Source of the DNA: Deinococcus radiotolerans
GTDB taxonomy: Bacteria; Deinococcota; Deinococci; Deinococcales; Deinococcaceae
Direction of reading: 5' to 3'
DNA: 64,000 bases
Assembly: GCF_014647435.1 (NCBI RefSeq)
Contig: NZ_BMPE01000001.1
Location: 1,138,382-1,202,381, forward strand
Below, piece after piece: positions 13,162 through 21,741 of the stretch. The position numbers were made by a program, and so were the translations under genes. Under the pieces are notes generated by a model that was given only the letters and a program-made list of their open reading frames with translations, made no database searches and was not told where the DNA came from. How positions within the stretch are numbered: the first letter of the stretch is position 1; the number at the start of each line of letters is the position of its first letter.

Positions 13162-13710
13162 ATGTCCCGCCCGCACCGCCCCCAGTCCGCCGCGCAGAAA
13201 GCGCAGGCCGCCGCGCGCGACCGCCTGCCCATCAAGGCCGGCATCCAGCCGGGCGAACCCATCACCGGCGAGAACGTCGAGCTGTACAGCGACGGCGCGT
13301 GCGACACGCAGGCCGGACACGGCGGCTGGGCCACCATCCTCAACTACAGGGGCAAGGAACTCGTCCTGAGCGGCCACGAGGAAGGCACCACCAACAACCG
13401 CATGGAACTGCGCGGCCTCCTTGAGGGTCTGAAGGTCCTCAAACGGCCCTGCCAGGTGCGGGTCGTCACCGACAGCCAGTACCTGCGCAAGGCCTTCACG
13501 GACGGCTGGATCCTGAAGTGGCAATGCAACGGCTGGAAGACCGCCGGGGGCGACCCCGTGAAAAACCAGGACCTGTGGGAGGAACTGATTGAGCAGGCCA
13601 GGACGCACGCCCTGACGTTCGTGTGGGTCAAGGGGCACGCCGGGCACGGCGAGAACGAACGCGTGGATGAACTCGCCGTGCAGGAACGCAAGAAACTCCG
13701 GCGGAAGTAG
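13162..13710 (+). CDS. rnhA: Ribonuclease HI
   Basis: Cleaves the RNA strand of RNA-DNA hybrids with two metal ions. 182 residues. The four catalytic acids are visible: Asp44 (LYSDGACD), Glu82 (NRMELRG), Asp104 (VTDSQYL) and Asp169 (ERVDELA), and VKGHAGHGENE carries the flexible His loop. An N-terminal basic extension of about 38 residues (KAQAAARDRLPIK) precedes the core and may help nucleic-acid binding. The basic-protrusion Trp region (GWILKWQCNGWKTAGG) is present. The downstream HD gene starts 6 nt after the stop and is probably cotranscribed. Confidence 0.95.
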   Translation: MSRPHRPQSAAQKAQAAARDRLPIKAGIQPGEPITGENVELYSDGACDTQAGHGGWATILNYRGKELVLSGHEEGTTNNRMELRGLLEGLKVLKRPCQVRVVTDSQYLRKAFTDGWILKWQCNGWKTAGGDPVKNQDLWEELIEQARTHALTFVWVKGHAGHGENERVDELAVQERKKLRRK

Positions 13711-13716
13711 GGCGGG

Positions 13717-14355
13717 ATGGACCGCCTGCACCTCTGGCCTGAGCCCCTGCGGGCGCAGCCCTGGATGGGTGACGCGGGCAACCTGGCCGCGCTGGCCGAG
13801 GACGTGGATACCCTGCTGTCGGCGTGCGGGCGTGAGGTGACCCGTGAGCACGTCCCGCGCGTCATGACCGAGGCGCGCCGACTGGCCCGGCACTTCGGTG
13901 TGCCAGAGGGGGCGGCCGCGCAGGCGGCCCTGCTGCACGACCTGGGTGGGATCGTGCCGCGTGCAGAGATGGTGCCGCTGTGCGAGGCGTTGGGAATCCC
14001 GATCTGCCCGGAGGAGCGGCAGATGCTGCTGCACGCGCAGCTGAGCGTCGTGCTGGCGCGCGAGCGGTACGGGGTTACGGCCGCAGGCATGGGACAGGCC
14101 ATCCGGTACCACACGACGCTCCACGCCGCCCCAAGCGCGCTGGATCTGGTGGTGTTCCTGGCCGACAAGCTGGAATGGGATCAGGGTGGTCCGCCGCCCT
14201 ACCAAGCGGCGCTGCGGCGGGCGTTGCGGAACGGACTGGAGGGGGGCGCGACGTGGATGCTGCGCTGGATGGCGTCCCCGGAAGCGCGGCTGCTGGTGCC
14301 GCACCCCGACCTGCGGGCCGCCTGGGCAACGTTCGGCGTGACCGCGCTCGTCTGA
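13717..14355 (+). CDS. YqeK-like HD-domain phosphohydrolase
   Basis: 212 residues. The HD core is LLHDLGGIVP, preceded by His49 in EHVPRVMTEA and followed by LHAQLSVVLARERYG, AIRYHTTLHA and DLVVFLADKLE, the order seen in YqeK. Those enzymes hydrolyse diadenosine tetraphosphate symmetrically, so this is a candidate Ap4A hydrolase. An N-terminal stretch of about 45 residues precedes the HD core. It lies 6 nt after rnhA in an apparent two-gene unit, and its stop directly abuts the stop of the convergent acetyltransferase gene. Confidence 0.75.
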   Translation: MDRLHLWPEPLRAQPWMGDAGNLAALAEDVDTLLSACGREVTREHVPRVMTEARRLARHFGVPEGAAAQAALLHDLGGIVPRAEMVPLCEALGIPICPEERQMLLHAQLSVVLARERYGVTAAGMGQAIRYHTTLHAAPSALDLVVFLADKLEWDQGGPPPYQAALRRALRNGLEGGATWMLRWMASPEARLLVPHPDLRAAWATFGVTALV

Positions 14356-14766
14356 TCAGTCCTCCCGCCTGAGGGTGCATCTGTAGCGGCGTCGGTCCCA
14401 GGGACTGGGGATTTCGTGTACGTGGAAGCCGCTGCGGCGGTAGAAGTCGGCGGCGTCCTCGTCGGTGTCGGCGGTCAGGATGTGCAGGTCCAGGGTGTCC
14501 ATCAGCGCGTGCAGCAGGGCGCGGGCATGACCCTGATGGGCGTGGTCGGGATGCGTGCCGATGTGTTCGACGGTGCCGGCCCGGTCCTGGACGGTGAGGC
14601 CGACAGCGCAGACGGTCTGCCCGTCCATCTCCCAGGTGTGCAGCTGCCAGTCGGGGTTGGTGCGGGCGCGGTGCAGGGCAGCCCGGATGCGCGCCGGGTC
14701 GGGGAACATGGCGCGGGCCAGCAGGGCGTCCGTGTCAGGGGTGGGGGTGGCTTGCAAGCGCAGCAT
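14356..14766 (-). CDS. GNAT family N-acetyltransferase
   Basis: 136 residues. The acetyl-CoA binding motif A is HIGTHPDHAHQGHARALL, an R/QxxGxA-type loop, followed by the C-terminal strand-helix DFYRRSGFHVHE. The N-terminal half (WQLHTWEMDGQTVCAVG) gives the usual first strands. Substrate is unknown. The start ATG at 14766 has a -10 hexamer 6 nt upstream. Its stop adjoins the stop of the HD gene with no spacer. Confidence 0.85.
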   Translation of the reverse strand: MLRLQATPTPDTDALLARAMFPDPARIRAALHRARTNPDWQLHTWEMDGQTVCAVGLTVQDRAGTVEHIGTHPDHAHQGHARALLHALMDTLDLHILTADTDEDAADFYRRSGFHVHEIPSPWDRRRYRCTLRRED

Positions 14767-14772
14767 GGGGTC

Positions 14773-14778
14773 AGGGTA
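14773..14778 (-). promoter_or_regulatory. Leaderless -10 for the GNAT gene
   Basis: TACCCT on the minus strand, 6 nt before the ATG at 14766. Confidence 0.65.
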
Positions 14779-14819
14779 GGGCAGGTCATCTGGCGCATGT
14801 GCGGCGCGCGGGGCGGGCC

Positions 14820-14825
14820 TACGCT
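14820..14825 (+). promoter_or_regulatory. Leaderless -10 for the MFS gene
   Basis: TACGCT, 6 nt before the ATG at 14832; it excludes an in-frame start at 14799. Confidence 0.65.
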
Positions 14826-14831
14826 GGGGGC

Positions 14832-16205
14832 ATGACGTCCCCGGATGCCTCCTCTCCCCTGTCGCCGCCGGATGGGTGGCGGACGTTCCTATGGCTGTGG
14901 GGCTCGCAGGCGCTGAGTGTGATCGGGTCGGCGGTGGCGGGGTTCGCGTTCAACATCTACCTGACGCAGACGCGCTTTCCGCTGGCGGAACAGAAACCGC
15001 AGCTGGCGGCGGCGCTGTCGCTGACCGCCCTGGCGTGGGCGCTGACGGCGACGCTGCTGGCCCCGCTGGCGGGCGTGTGGACGGACCGGCACGACCGGCG
15101 GCGGATCATGCTGGCGTGCGACGCCTCTGGCGTGGCCCTGACACTGGGGACCCTGCTGCTGGTGGGCTCGGCGGCGACGCCGCTGTGGGCGCTGGTGGCC
15201 CTGACCGCGCTGATGGGCGCGGTGTCCACCTTCCACGGGTCGGCATTCGACGCGAGTTACACGAGTCTGGTGCCGCGCGAGCGGCTGCCCCGAGCGAACG
15301 GGATGATGCAGACGGTGTGGAGCCTGGCGGGGCTGGTGGGCCCGGCGGCGGCGGCGCTGCTGATCGGCGTGCCCGCCCTGCTGCGCCAGAGCGGGACTGG
15401 TCCGGCGTGGCTCTCGGGCCTGCGAGACGGGGTGCCGTTCGCGTACGCGGTAGACGCGGTGACGTTCCTGGTGGCGGTCCTGATCCTGTCGCGCCTGAAG
15501 GTGCCGTCCCCGGTGCGGCGTGAGGGAGCGGCGCGGGGCAGCCTGCTGGCGGACATGCGCTTCGGGTGGGTGTTCATCGGGCAGCGGCGGCCCCTGCTGG
15601 CCCTGCTGCTGACGTTCGCCGCCGCGAACCTGTGCACCAGCAACCTGGGCGTCCTGGAGCCACTGATCGCGAAATTCGGCCTTCAGGGTGACTGGGCCAC
15701 GCGGGGCGGGACGCTCCAGGGGACGCTGGCGACCCTGGCCATCGTGCAGAGCGTCGGCGGCGTGCTGGGCGGCGTGCTGATCAGCACCTGGGGCGGCCTG
15801 AAGCGCCAGCGGGTACTGGGCGTGCTGGTGCCCATGATCGTGTCGGGGCTGGCGTTCGCGGCGTTCGGCGCGGCGGGCACCGTGCTGGGCGCGGCGGCGG
15901 CCCTGCTCGTCATGGGCCTGACCTTCCCGGCCATGAACGCGCACTCGCAGAGCATCTGGCAGTCACAGGTGCCGCCCGAGTTGCAGGGCCGGGTGTTCAG
16001 CGTCCGCCGCCTGATCGCGCAGTTCACGTCCCCGGCCAGCAGCGCCCTGGCTGGCATCCTGGCCGCGCGGTACGCGCCGGGCGCCGTGGCAGTCGCGGCG
16101 GGCCTGACCCTGGCGGCCGTGGCGGCCCTGCAACTCCTGAACCCGGCCCTGCGGCGCGTAGAGGACCCGGCGCTGTCCGCACACGCGCCCACCGGGGCGG
16201 ACTGA
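14832..16205 (+). CDS. MFS transporter of the MFS_3 (enterobactin-exporter-like) group
   Basis: 457 residues with about 12 hydrophobic segments. The loop between segments 2 and 3 carries the MFS signature form GVWTDRHDRRRIML. Typical family segments are FLWLWGSQALSVIGSAVAGF at the start, ASYTSLVPRERLPRANGMMQ, and VPPELQGRVFSVRRL near the end. Members export siderophores, macrolides or other small molecules; the substrate cannot be told here. It is a single-gene unit by its own promoter, and converges on glgC with a GC-rich hairpin between them. Confidence 0.88.
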   Translation: MTSPDASSPLSPPDGWRTFLWLWGSQALSVIGSAVAGFAFNIYLTQTRFPLAEQKPQLAAALSLTALAWALTATLLAPLAGVWTDRHDRRRIMLACDASGVALTLGTLLLVGSAATPLWALVALTALMGAVSTFHGSAFDASYTSLVPRERLPRANGMMQTVWSLAGLVGPAAAALLIGVPALLRQSGTGPAWLSGLRDGVPFAYAVDAVTFLVAVLILSRLKVPSPVRREGAARGSLLADMRFGWVFIGQRRPLLALLLTFAAANLCTSNLGVLEPLIAKFGLQGDWATRGGTLQGTLATLAIVQSVGGVLGGVLISTWGGLKRQRVLGVLVPMIVSGLAFAAFGAAGTVLGAAAALLVMGLTFPAMNAHSQSIWQSQVPPELQGRVFSVRRLIAQFTSPASSALAGILAARYAPGAVAVAAGLTLAAVAALQLLNPALRRVEDPALSAHAPTGAD

Positions 16206-16216
16206 CCGGCCCCTTC

Positions 16217-16245
16217 CCCCTCTGGCTGGATGGGTGGGAGGGGGT
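16217..16245. terminator. Hairpin between the MFS gene and glgC
   Basis: CCCCCTC (16217-16223) pairs with GAGGGGG (16239-16245), followed by TTCTGCT on the plus strand. Lies between convergent stops. Confidence 0.45.
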
Positions 16246-16251
16246 TCTGCT

Positions 16252-17520
16252 CTATTCCTCCGGCGTGCGTTCGCGGGAGCCTTTGCGCCAGCGGCGGCCC
16301 GGTTCGACCTGCGTGTCTCCCTTCACGGGCGCGGCGATATGGGCGCGCGCGCCGATCACGGCCACGCCGTCCGGGCCGCCGTCCACGCGGGCGGCGATGA
16401 CCGCTTCCTCGTCCACGATGGCGCGGCGCACGTGCGCTCCGGCGCGGATGGTCGCGTCGCGCAGGATCACGGCGTCCTCGACGACCGCCCCGGCCTCCAC
16501 GGTCACGCCGGGGGACAGGACCGAGCGGATCACGCGGCCCTGCACGTGACAGCCGTACGACACGAGGCTGTCCTCCACTCGCGCGCCCTGCGCGATCCGA
16601 GCGGGCATGCGCGGAATGCTGCTGCTCAGGACCGGCCACTCGGGGGTGTCCAGACGCACCGAGCGGCCCGCGAGCAGGTCCTGGTGCGCGCGGAAGTACG
16701 CGCCGGGCAGGCCCACGTCCAGCCAGTAGCCATCCAGGGCGTACGCGTGCGCCGACTTCGCCTTCACGAAGGCGGGGATCAGCGCGTGCCCGAAGTCCCC
16801 CAGGCCCTGCCCGGCGCGTGTCTTGGCGCGCAGGTCGTCCAGGGTGCGCAGCAGCGACTGGGCGTCGTACACGAAGACCTCGGTGGTGATGGGGCCGCCC
16901 AGCGGCTCGTCCGGTTTGTACGCGAAGCGTTTCACGCGGCCGCCCTTCGTGACCTGCACGTTCCCGAAGCGGCTGGCGTCCTCCCCGGCGGGCAGGTCGG
17001 TGGTGACCATCGTGACGTCCGCGCCGACCTTCAGGTGGTGGCGGATCACCTCGGCGTAATCCAGGGTGTACACGTGGTCGGCGGACAGCACCACCACCAC
17101 GTCCGGCCCGTACGAGCGGATCAGGTGCCGGTTGGCGTGCAGGGCGTCCGCGTTCCCGGCGTCCTCCAGCGCTCCGGTCAGGGTGTCGGGGCTGGGGGGC
17201 AGCACCTCCAGCCCGCCGTACGTGCGGTCCAGGTCCCAGGGGCGGCCGTTCGTCAGGTGGTCGTTCAGGGTGTGCAGCTGGTATTCCTCCAGTACCCACA
17301 CGTCGGGCAGGCCGCTGTGCATGCAGTTGCTCAGCGCGAAGTCGATCAGGCGGTACGTGCCGCCGAAGGTCAGGGCGGGCTTGGCGCGCTCCTGCGTCAG
17401 GACGCCCAGCCGCTCGCCCTTTCCCCCGGCGAGGATCAGGACGAGGACCTTGCGGCCCTCCACGCGGGTGCCGCGCCCGGCGGGCAGGCTGCTGAGACTG
17501 CGGGAGGAGAACCGTGCCAT
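16252..17520 (-). CDS. glgC: Glucose-1-phosphate adenylyltransferase
   Basis: Makes ADP-glucose from ATP and glucose 1-phosphate for glycogen synthesis. 422 residues. The nucleotidyltransferase domain opens with LVLILAGGKGERLGVLT, followed by ERAKPALTFGGTYRLIDF and SNCMHSGL. The catalytic-site motif VVLSADHVYTLDY and the substrate site YWLDVGLPGAYFRAH are present. The C-terminal third is a left-handed beta-helix with hexapeptide-like repeats (GARVEDSLVS, GVTVEAGAVVEDAV, IRAGAHV). About 25 extra residues precede the core. No other glycogen gene is adjacent; the GH13 amylase is 13 kb away. Confidence 0.93.
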   Translation of the reverse strand: MARFSSRSLSSLPAGRGTRVEGRKVLVLILAGGKGERLGVLTQERAKPALTFGGTYRLIDFALSNCMHSGLPDVWVLEEYQLHTLNDHLTNGRPWDLDRTYGGLEVLPPSPDTLTGALEDAGNADALHANRHLIRSYGPDVVVVLSADHVYTLDYAEVIRHHLKVGADVTMVTTDLPAGEDASRFGNVQVTKGGRVKRFAYKPDEPLGGPITTEVFVYDAQSLLRTLDDLRAKTRAGQGLGDFGHALIPAFVKAKSAHAYALDGYWLDVGLPGAYFRAHQDLLAGRSVRLDTPEWPVLSSSIPRMPARIAQGARVEDSLVSYGCHVQGRVIRSVLSPGVTVEAGAVVEDAVILRDATIRAGAHVRRAIVDEEAVIAARVDGGPDGVAVIGARAHIAAPVKGDTQVEPGRRWRKGSRERTPEE

Positions 17521-17593
17521 CTGACCGGCAGTCTGCCCGGACGAGGTGGGCGGGCGGCTGAGGCGCGCCTGAACGCCCTTCAGGTTCAGCCGG

Positions 17594-18310
17594 TCACGGC
17601 ACGGGCGCCGGGTCGCTGCCGCCCTCGCGGTACGTCAGGTCGCCGGTCACGCGGACGGTCAGGGCATCCAGCGCCGCCTGCCGCACCCCGGCGTCGGGCG
17701 CGGTCAGCACCGTGTGGAGGTCGTGGGCAGCTTCCGGGTCGTGCTCCTGCAACGTAGACAGCCAGCGCTGCGGTTTGACCTTCCACCAACCGCGCGCCTC
17801 GAACAGCGCCTCGGTGGCCAGTCCGGCGGCGCGGCACGCCACGAGCACATGCAGCGGGTCGCCCGCCTCGGCCAGCGCGCGGGCGTCCATGACCTCCTCG
17901 ACCAGCCGGAAGCGGGCCTGCTGACTCAGGGGGCGCGGTTCCGGCCCGGCGGCGTGAAGGGCGCGGGCCTCGGCGATCAGGGCGTCCAGGTCCGGGTGCG
18001 GCCACACCGGGCGGCCCTCGGCGAACATGGTGATGGTGTCGCCCTGCCTGGCGGCGAACATCGCGCGGACCTTGCGCACCGGGTTGTGGAACGCCTCGAC
18101 CGGCACGCCAGCCACGACATAGTTCGCGCGCCAGCGCTTATCCCCGGTGACCAGCACGTGGAAGTCCAGGTCGCTGTGCGCGTTCCCCTCGCCCCGCGCG
18201 GCGCTGCCACACCACAGGGCTGCGAACGCGCCCGGCGTGGCCCTCAGGCGGCTCAGCGCGGCGGGCAGGGCGGCCTCCAGCCGGGCCTGTGGGTTCAGCG
18301 GGATGGTCAT
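17594..18310 (-). CDS. Nucleotidyltransferase-domain protein
   Basis: 238 residues from ATG 18310. The N-terminal pol-beta-type nucleotidyltransferase motif is WCGSAARGEGNAHSDLDFHV, with GSxARGE and a DxD pair, followed by VPVEAFHNPVRKV. The C-terminal part is helical (RFRLVEEVMDARALAEAGDP) as in aminoglycoside-adenylyltransferase-like or orphan nucleotidyltransferases. The target is unknown. The start is fixed by TACCCT 7 nt upstream. It is downstream of, and on the same strand as, a DUF402 gene 150 nt away. Confidence 0.8.
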   Translation of the reverse strand: MTIPLNPQARLEAALPAALSRLRATPGAFAALWCGSAARGEGNAHSDLDFHVLVTGDKRWRANYVVAGVPVEAFHNPVRKVRAMFAARQGDTITMFAEGRPVWPHPDLDALIAEARALHAAGPEPRPLSQQARFRLVEEVMDARALAEAGDPLHVLVACRAAGLATEALFEARGWWKVKPQRWLSTLQEHDPEAAHDLHTVLTAPDAGVRQAALDALTVRVTGDLTYREGGSDPAPVP

Positions 18311-18317
18311 GCCTGCC

Positions 18318-18323
18318 AGGGTA
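18318..18323 (-). promoter_or_regulatory. Leaderless -10 for the nucleotidyltransferase gene
   Basis: TACCCT on the minus strand, 7 nt before the ATG at 18310. Confidence 0.65.
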
Positions 18324-18462
18324 CCGGGTGCCGCGCTACGGGGCCGCCTCAGGTGACGTCCGGCCCCATCAGACGCAGCGCAGAAGAACGCCGCGGGGCT
18401 GCCCATCCCACCGTCCCGGGGCCTCCTGCACGGCCGTGCGAGCCGCCCTTGTCCGTCTGGCG

Positions 18463-18987
18463 TCAGTGGCTCAGGGTGCTCCACTCGTGCCAGTGCAGCC
18501 GCACGCCGCGCGTGGCCAGCCAGTCGTTCAGGCTGTAGCGCGCGTGGGCCAGCCCGGACAGCGTGTCGTGCGCGACCTGCACCGCCCGCAGCGCCTCCGC
18601 CTCACCGATGAACCCGGCAGCGCGGGAGGCGAGCAGTTCGTCCGTGTCCACGATCTCGGCCATCAGGCCGTCGTGCACGATCAGGTCGAGGTACAGGTCA
18701 CGGACCTCCCACACGCCGCCCTGCTCGGTGATGGAGGCCACGTCCAGGTAGTAGTCGTGCTCACGCCGCCCGTGGAAGTCGTAGCGGCACGCCACGAGGT
18801 TCAGTTCGGGCAGCAGGTGCGCCTGCCAGTGCCGGATGCGGGGGTGCCCTGCGAAGGTCCGCGCGACGTACAGGCCCTGCGGGGTGCGGTGGTAGGTGTG
18901 CACGCGGCGCACCCCGGTGTTCGTGTAATGCTGTCTCCCCGGCACGTCGTGCCGTTCCACCTTGACCGGGTGCGCGGGAGTCGCCAT
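18463..18987 (-). CDS. DUF402 domain protein
   Basis: 174 residues matching the DUF402 pattern: YYLDVASITEQGGVWEVRDLYLDLIV, given here in parts as YYLDVASI and VRDLYLDLIVHDG, with EIVDTDELLASRAAGFI afterwards. Members include phosphatases acting on nucleoside tri- and diphosphates (FomD/Ntdp-like); several acidic residues in the DLYLDL and DTDEL segments would bind the metal. No signal peptide. Leaderless start by a -10 hexamer 5 nt upstream. Confidence 0.82.
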   Translation of the reverse strand: MATPAHPVKVERHDVPGRQHYTNTGVRRVHTYHRTPQGLYVARTFAGHPRIRHWQAHLLPELNLVACRYDFHGRREHDYYLDVASITEQGGVWEVRDLYLDLIVHDGLMAEIVDTDELLASRAAGFIGEAEALRAVQVAHDTLSGLAHARYSLNDWLATRGVRLHWHEWSTLSH

Positions 18988-18992
18988 AACCC

Positions 18993-18998
18993 AGCCTA
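18993..18998 (-). promoter_or_regulatory. Possible leaderless -10 for the DUF402 gene
   Basis: TAGGCT on the minus strand, 5 nt before the ATG at 18987. Confidence 0.55.
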
Positions 18999-19039
18999 CA
19001 CAGCTGCGCGCGGCGTACGTGAGAAATCAGGGAGAACGG

Positions 19040-19060
19040 AAAAAGCCCCCAGCCGGGGGC
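19040..19060 (-). terminator. Intrinsic terminator of the U32 gene
   Basis: On the minus strand GCCCCC, a 4-nt loop and GGGGGC are followed by TTTTT. It lies 35 nt past the stop at 19095 and is one of the few classical T-tract terminators in the window. Confidence 0.85.
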
Positions 19061-19094
19061 ATTTCCCGTCACGCGACGGCGCGTTTTTCGCGGC

Positions 19095-21668
19095 TCAGCT
19101 CAGGATCGGCAGGGCGTCCAGCAGCCCGAAGTCGTTCGGGACGAACAGGCTGCCCTCGGTGGTGCCCTGGTCCACCTGATCATCCAGCGCCGCTTGGAGC
19201 TGCGCGGCGGTCAGTTCGCCGTTCAGGTACGCGCGGTGCGCGGCGATGACCTCACGGACCTGCTCGGGCGTCTCGTGCACGAACTCCAGGCGCAGATCGC
19301 GGATGCCCGCCGCGTGCCACTCGCGCAGGTGCGCGGCAGCCACCTGCGGGCGGCCCTCGAAGACGGTGTTTCGGCAGCCGACGTCCGCCATGACCGGGTG
19401 CGCGCGGCCCCGCTCGTCGCGCAGCGCCACGCGGTGCGACTCGCAGGGGTGCCCGCAGTTCGTGTAGTCCGTGCCGCTGCTCAGGAAGCGGCAGAACACG
19501 CAGTGCTCGGTGTGGAAGACCGGCAGGTGCCCGTACGCGACGGGTTCCAGGGCCGCGCCGCCCACCAGCCCGGCCAGTTCGGTGATCTGCTGCGCGTTCA
19601 GGTCGTACGTGGGCGTCAGTCGGGTCAACCCCAGGTCCAGCAGCGCGCGGGCGGTCAGGACGTTCGCAGCGTTCAGGCTGAAATCCCCCGTGAGTTCCGC
19701 CGTCGTCCCGGCGCCCTGCAGGCCTTCCAGCAGGCCGCCGCTGCGGACCAGAATGCCCGCGTCCAGGGACTCGAGGAACTTCTGGAGGTTCTGCTCGGTG
19801 GGTTTCAGGATGCGGGGGCTGGCGACCCGCACGGGAATCCCGGCGGCCCTGACGCGTTCCACGCTGGGTTTCAGGCCATACAGCTCCAAGTAATCCAGCG
19901 TGACTGAGTCGGGCCGGGCAGCAAGCGCGGCGTCCAGCTGCTCGGGCGTGCGGACCAGGGCATGCAGCCGCGTCGCGGCAGGCGCGGGGGCCTGCGGGCG
20001 GGTCAGGGTGGCCAGCGCGGCGTCCAGGCGCGGCGTGACCGTGCGCTCGGGTGCGGCGGCGCGGGCGTCGGTCAGGGCAGCGGCGGCCTCGCGGCGCAGG
20101 GCGTTCAGGGCGCTGACTGGCAGGAACCCCGCCCCCTGAAGATCGGTGCTCAGGGTCCCGAGGTGGTACGGGGTGCCGCCCAGTTTGCCCAGCTGCTCGC
20201 GCAGGCCCGCCTCATCCAGCGCGCGGTTGCGGGCCCCGGAGAGCGGTTCGGGCAGCGTGACGGTCACGGTCCGGCCCTGCTCGTCGGTCAGGGTCAGCGC
20301 GGGCGGCAGGCCCACGTGCCCCATGAAGTGCGCGTCCACCGGGCGGGTATGCACGGGGTCGGCGGCCTCCACCAGGGGTTTCACGCGCGCGGCCAGGGTG
20401 GGGTCCTGGGTGCGCCACACCGGGTCGCCCTCGCGCACGCGGCGGCCATCCACCGCGCCACGCCCGAAGCGCAGTTCGTACAGGCCGCCCGCGCGGACGT
20501 CATCCAGCGCCGCATCATCCAGCTGACGGCCGTCCTGCCACAGGCCGTACAGGAAGCCGCCCTCCTCGCGCCCTTCCGGTGCGCGCCAGTTGGCCGGGTC
20601 GAACACCAGTCCGTCGCCGGGTTTCACGACCTCGCTCAGTTCGACCAGCACGCCGCGCTCGGTCACGCCGCGCACGGTACCCACGCGTACGCCACGGTGC
20701 CGGGGCGCACGGCCGCGCACGACGGTCTGGTGGTTGGTGCCCGCCATGAAGTGCGGCCCCAGCCCGCGCGAGTACACCTGTTCCAGGTCGCGTTCCTCCT
20801 GCGCGGTGACGCTCAGTGGCAGGCCAGCCCAGGCCTCGTCCACGGCCCGGCGGTACGCAGCGGTGGTCAGGGCGACGAACTCGGCGTCCTTGTAGCGGCC
20901 CTCGATCTTCAGGCAGTCCACGCCGATCCGCACGAGGTCCGGCACCTGATGCAGCGCGTACAGGTCGCCGGGCGACAGCAGGTAGCGGGCGTCGCCCAGG
21001 TCGCGGTGCTCGCCGTCCACGAACAGCTCGTATGGGAGGCGGCACGCCTGCGCGCACTGCCCGCGGTTCGCGCTGCGCCCACCCCAGGCCTCACTGGAAA
21101 AACACTGCCCGGAGTAACTCACGCACAGCGCGCCGTGCACGAACGTCTCCAGTTCGATGTCAGTCGCGTTCTTGATGCGCTCGATGTCGCGCAGACTCAG
21201 CTCGCGGCCCAGCACCACGCGGCTCGCCCCGAAGCGCCGCGCCAGCTCGGCGCCCTCGGCGGACGTGATGCTCATCTGCGTGCTGCCGTGAATGGGCAGG
21301 TCCGGGCAGATCTCGTGCGCCAGTCGCGCCACGCCGTGATCCTGCACGATCAGCGCGTCCACTCCGGCCTCCGCCAGCGCCATTAGCTGCCGCTCGGCCT
21401 GCCGCAGCTCCCGGTCGAACACGAGCACGTTGAACGTCACGAAGCCCAGCACGCCGCGCGCATGCAGGCCCCCCATGATGTCCGGCAGGGCCTCCAGATC
21501 GAAGCCCACCTTCGCGCGGGCGTGGAAGCCCGCCCCGTCCGCGCGGCCCTCGCCACGCGCGGGATTCACGCCGAAGAACACGGCGTCCGCGCCGGCCTCC
21601 ACTGCGGCGCGCAACTGCGCCTCACCGCCCACCGGGCTCATCACTTCTGGTTTCCTGACCGCCGCCAT
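19095..21668 (-). CDS. U32 family protein, probable 23S rRNA cytidine hydroxylase (RlhA-like)
   Basis: 857 residues. The N-terminal U32 barrel runs from EVMSPVGGEAQLRAAVEAGA through VQDHGVARLAHE and HGSTQMSI. The family's iron-sulfur Cys cluster follows (ALCVSYSGQC, then NRGQCAQACRLPYEL). A middle DUF3656-like region and a C-terminal Cys-rich segment (HTEHCVFCRF, NCGHPCESH) come next. E. coli RlhA hydroxylates C2501 of 23S rRNA, and that modification has been reported in D. radiodurans, so this is the natural candidate. It is longer than E. coli RlhA. The start MAAVRKPEVM is supported by TAGACT 8 nt upstream. Confidence 0.85.
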   Translation of the reverse strand: MAAVRKPEVMSPVGGEAQLRAAVEAGADAVFFGVNPARGEGRADGAGFHARAKVGFDLEALPDIMGGLHARGVLGFVTFNVLVFDRELRQAERQLMALAEAGVDALIVQDHGVARLAHEICPDLPIHGSTQMSITSAEGAELARRFGASRVVLGRELSLRDIERIKNATDIELETFVHGALCVSYSGQCFSSEAWGGRSANRGQCAQACRLPYELFVDGEHRDLGDARYLLSPGDLYALHQVPDLVRIGVDCLKIEGRYKDAEFVALTTAAYRRAVDEAWAGLPLSVTAQEERDLEQVYSRGLGPHFMAGTNHQTVVRGRAPRHRGVRVGTVRGVTERGVLVELSEVVKPGDGLVFDPANWRAPEGREEGGFLYGLWQDGRQLDDAALDDVRAGGLYELRFGRGAVDGRRVREGDPVWRTQDPTLAARVKPLVEAADPVHTRPVDAHFMGHVGLPPALTLTDEQGRTVTVTLPEPLSGARNRALDEAGLREQLGKLGGTPYHLGTLSTDLQGAGFLPVSALNALRREAAAALTDARAAAPERTVTPRLDAALATLTRPQAPAPAATRLHALVRTPEQLDAALAARPDSVTLDYLELYGLKPSVERVRAAGIPVRVASPRILKPTEQNLQKFLESLDAGILVRSGGLLEGLQGAGTTAELTGDFSLNAANVLTARALLDLGLTRLTPTYDLNAQQITELAGLVGGAALEPVAYGHLPVFHTEHCVFCRFLSSGTDYTNCGHPCESHRVALRDERGRAHPVMADVGCRNTVFEGRPQVAAAHLREWHAAGIRDLRLEFVHETPEQVREVIAAHRAYLNGELTAAQLQAALDDQVDQGTTEGSLFVPNDFGLLDALPILS

Positions 21669-21676
21669 AACGCGCC

Positions 21677-21682
21677 AGTCTA
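21677..21682 (-). promoter_or_regulatory. Leaderless -10 for the U32 gene
   Basis: TAGACT on the minus strand, 8 nt before the ATG at 21668. Confidence 0.55.
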
Positions 21683-21741
21683 CCCAAACGCCGCCCACGC
21701 AACGGTGACCCGCATCCGAAGCGGCGTGCGGGGCAGCCCGC

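Noticed and set aside
13123..14304. Upstream part of a 547-codon minus-strand frame
   Set aside because: Only its last 153 codons (12661-13122) encode the DUF4870 protein; the rest is antisense to rnhA and the YqeK-like gene.
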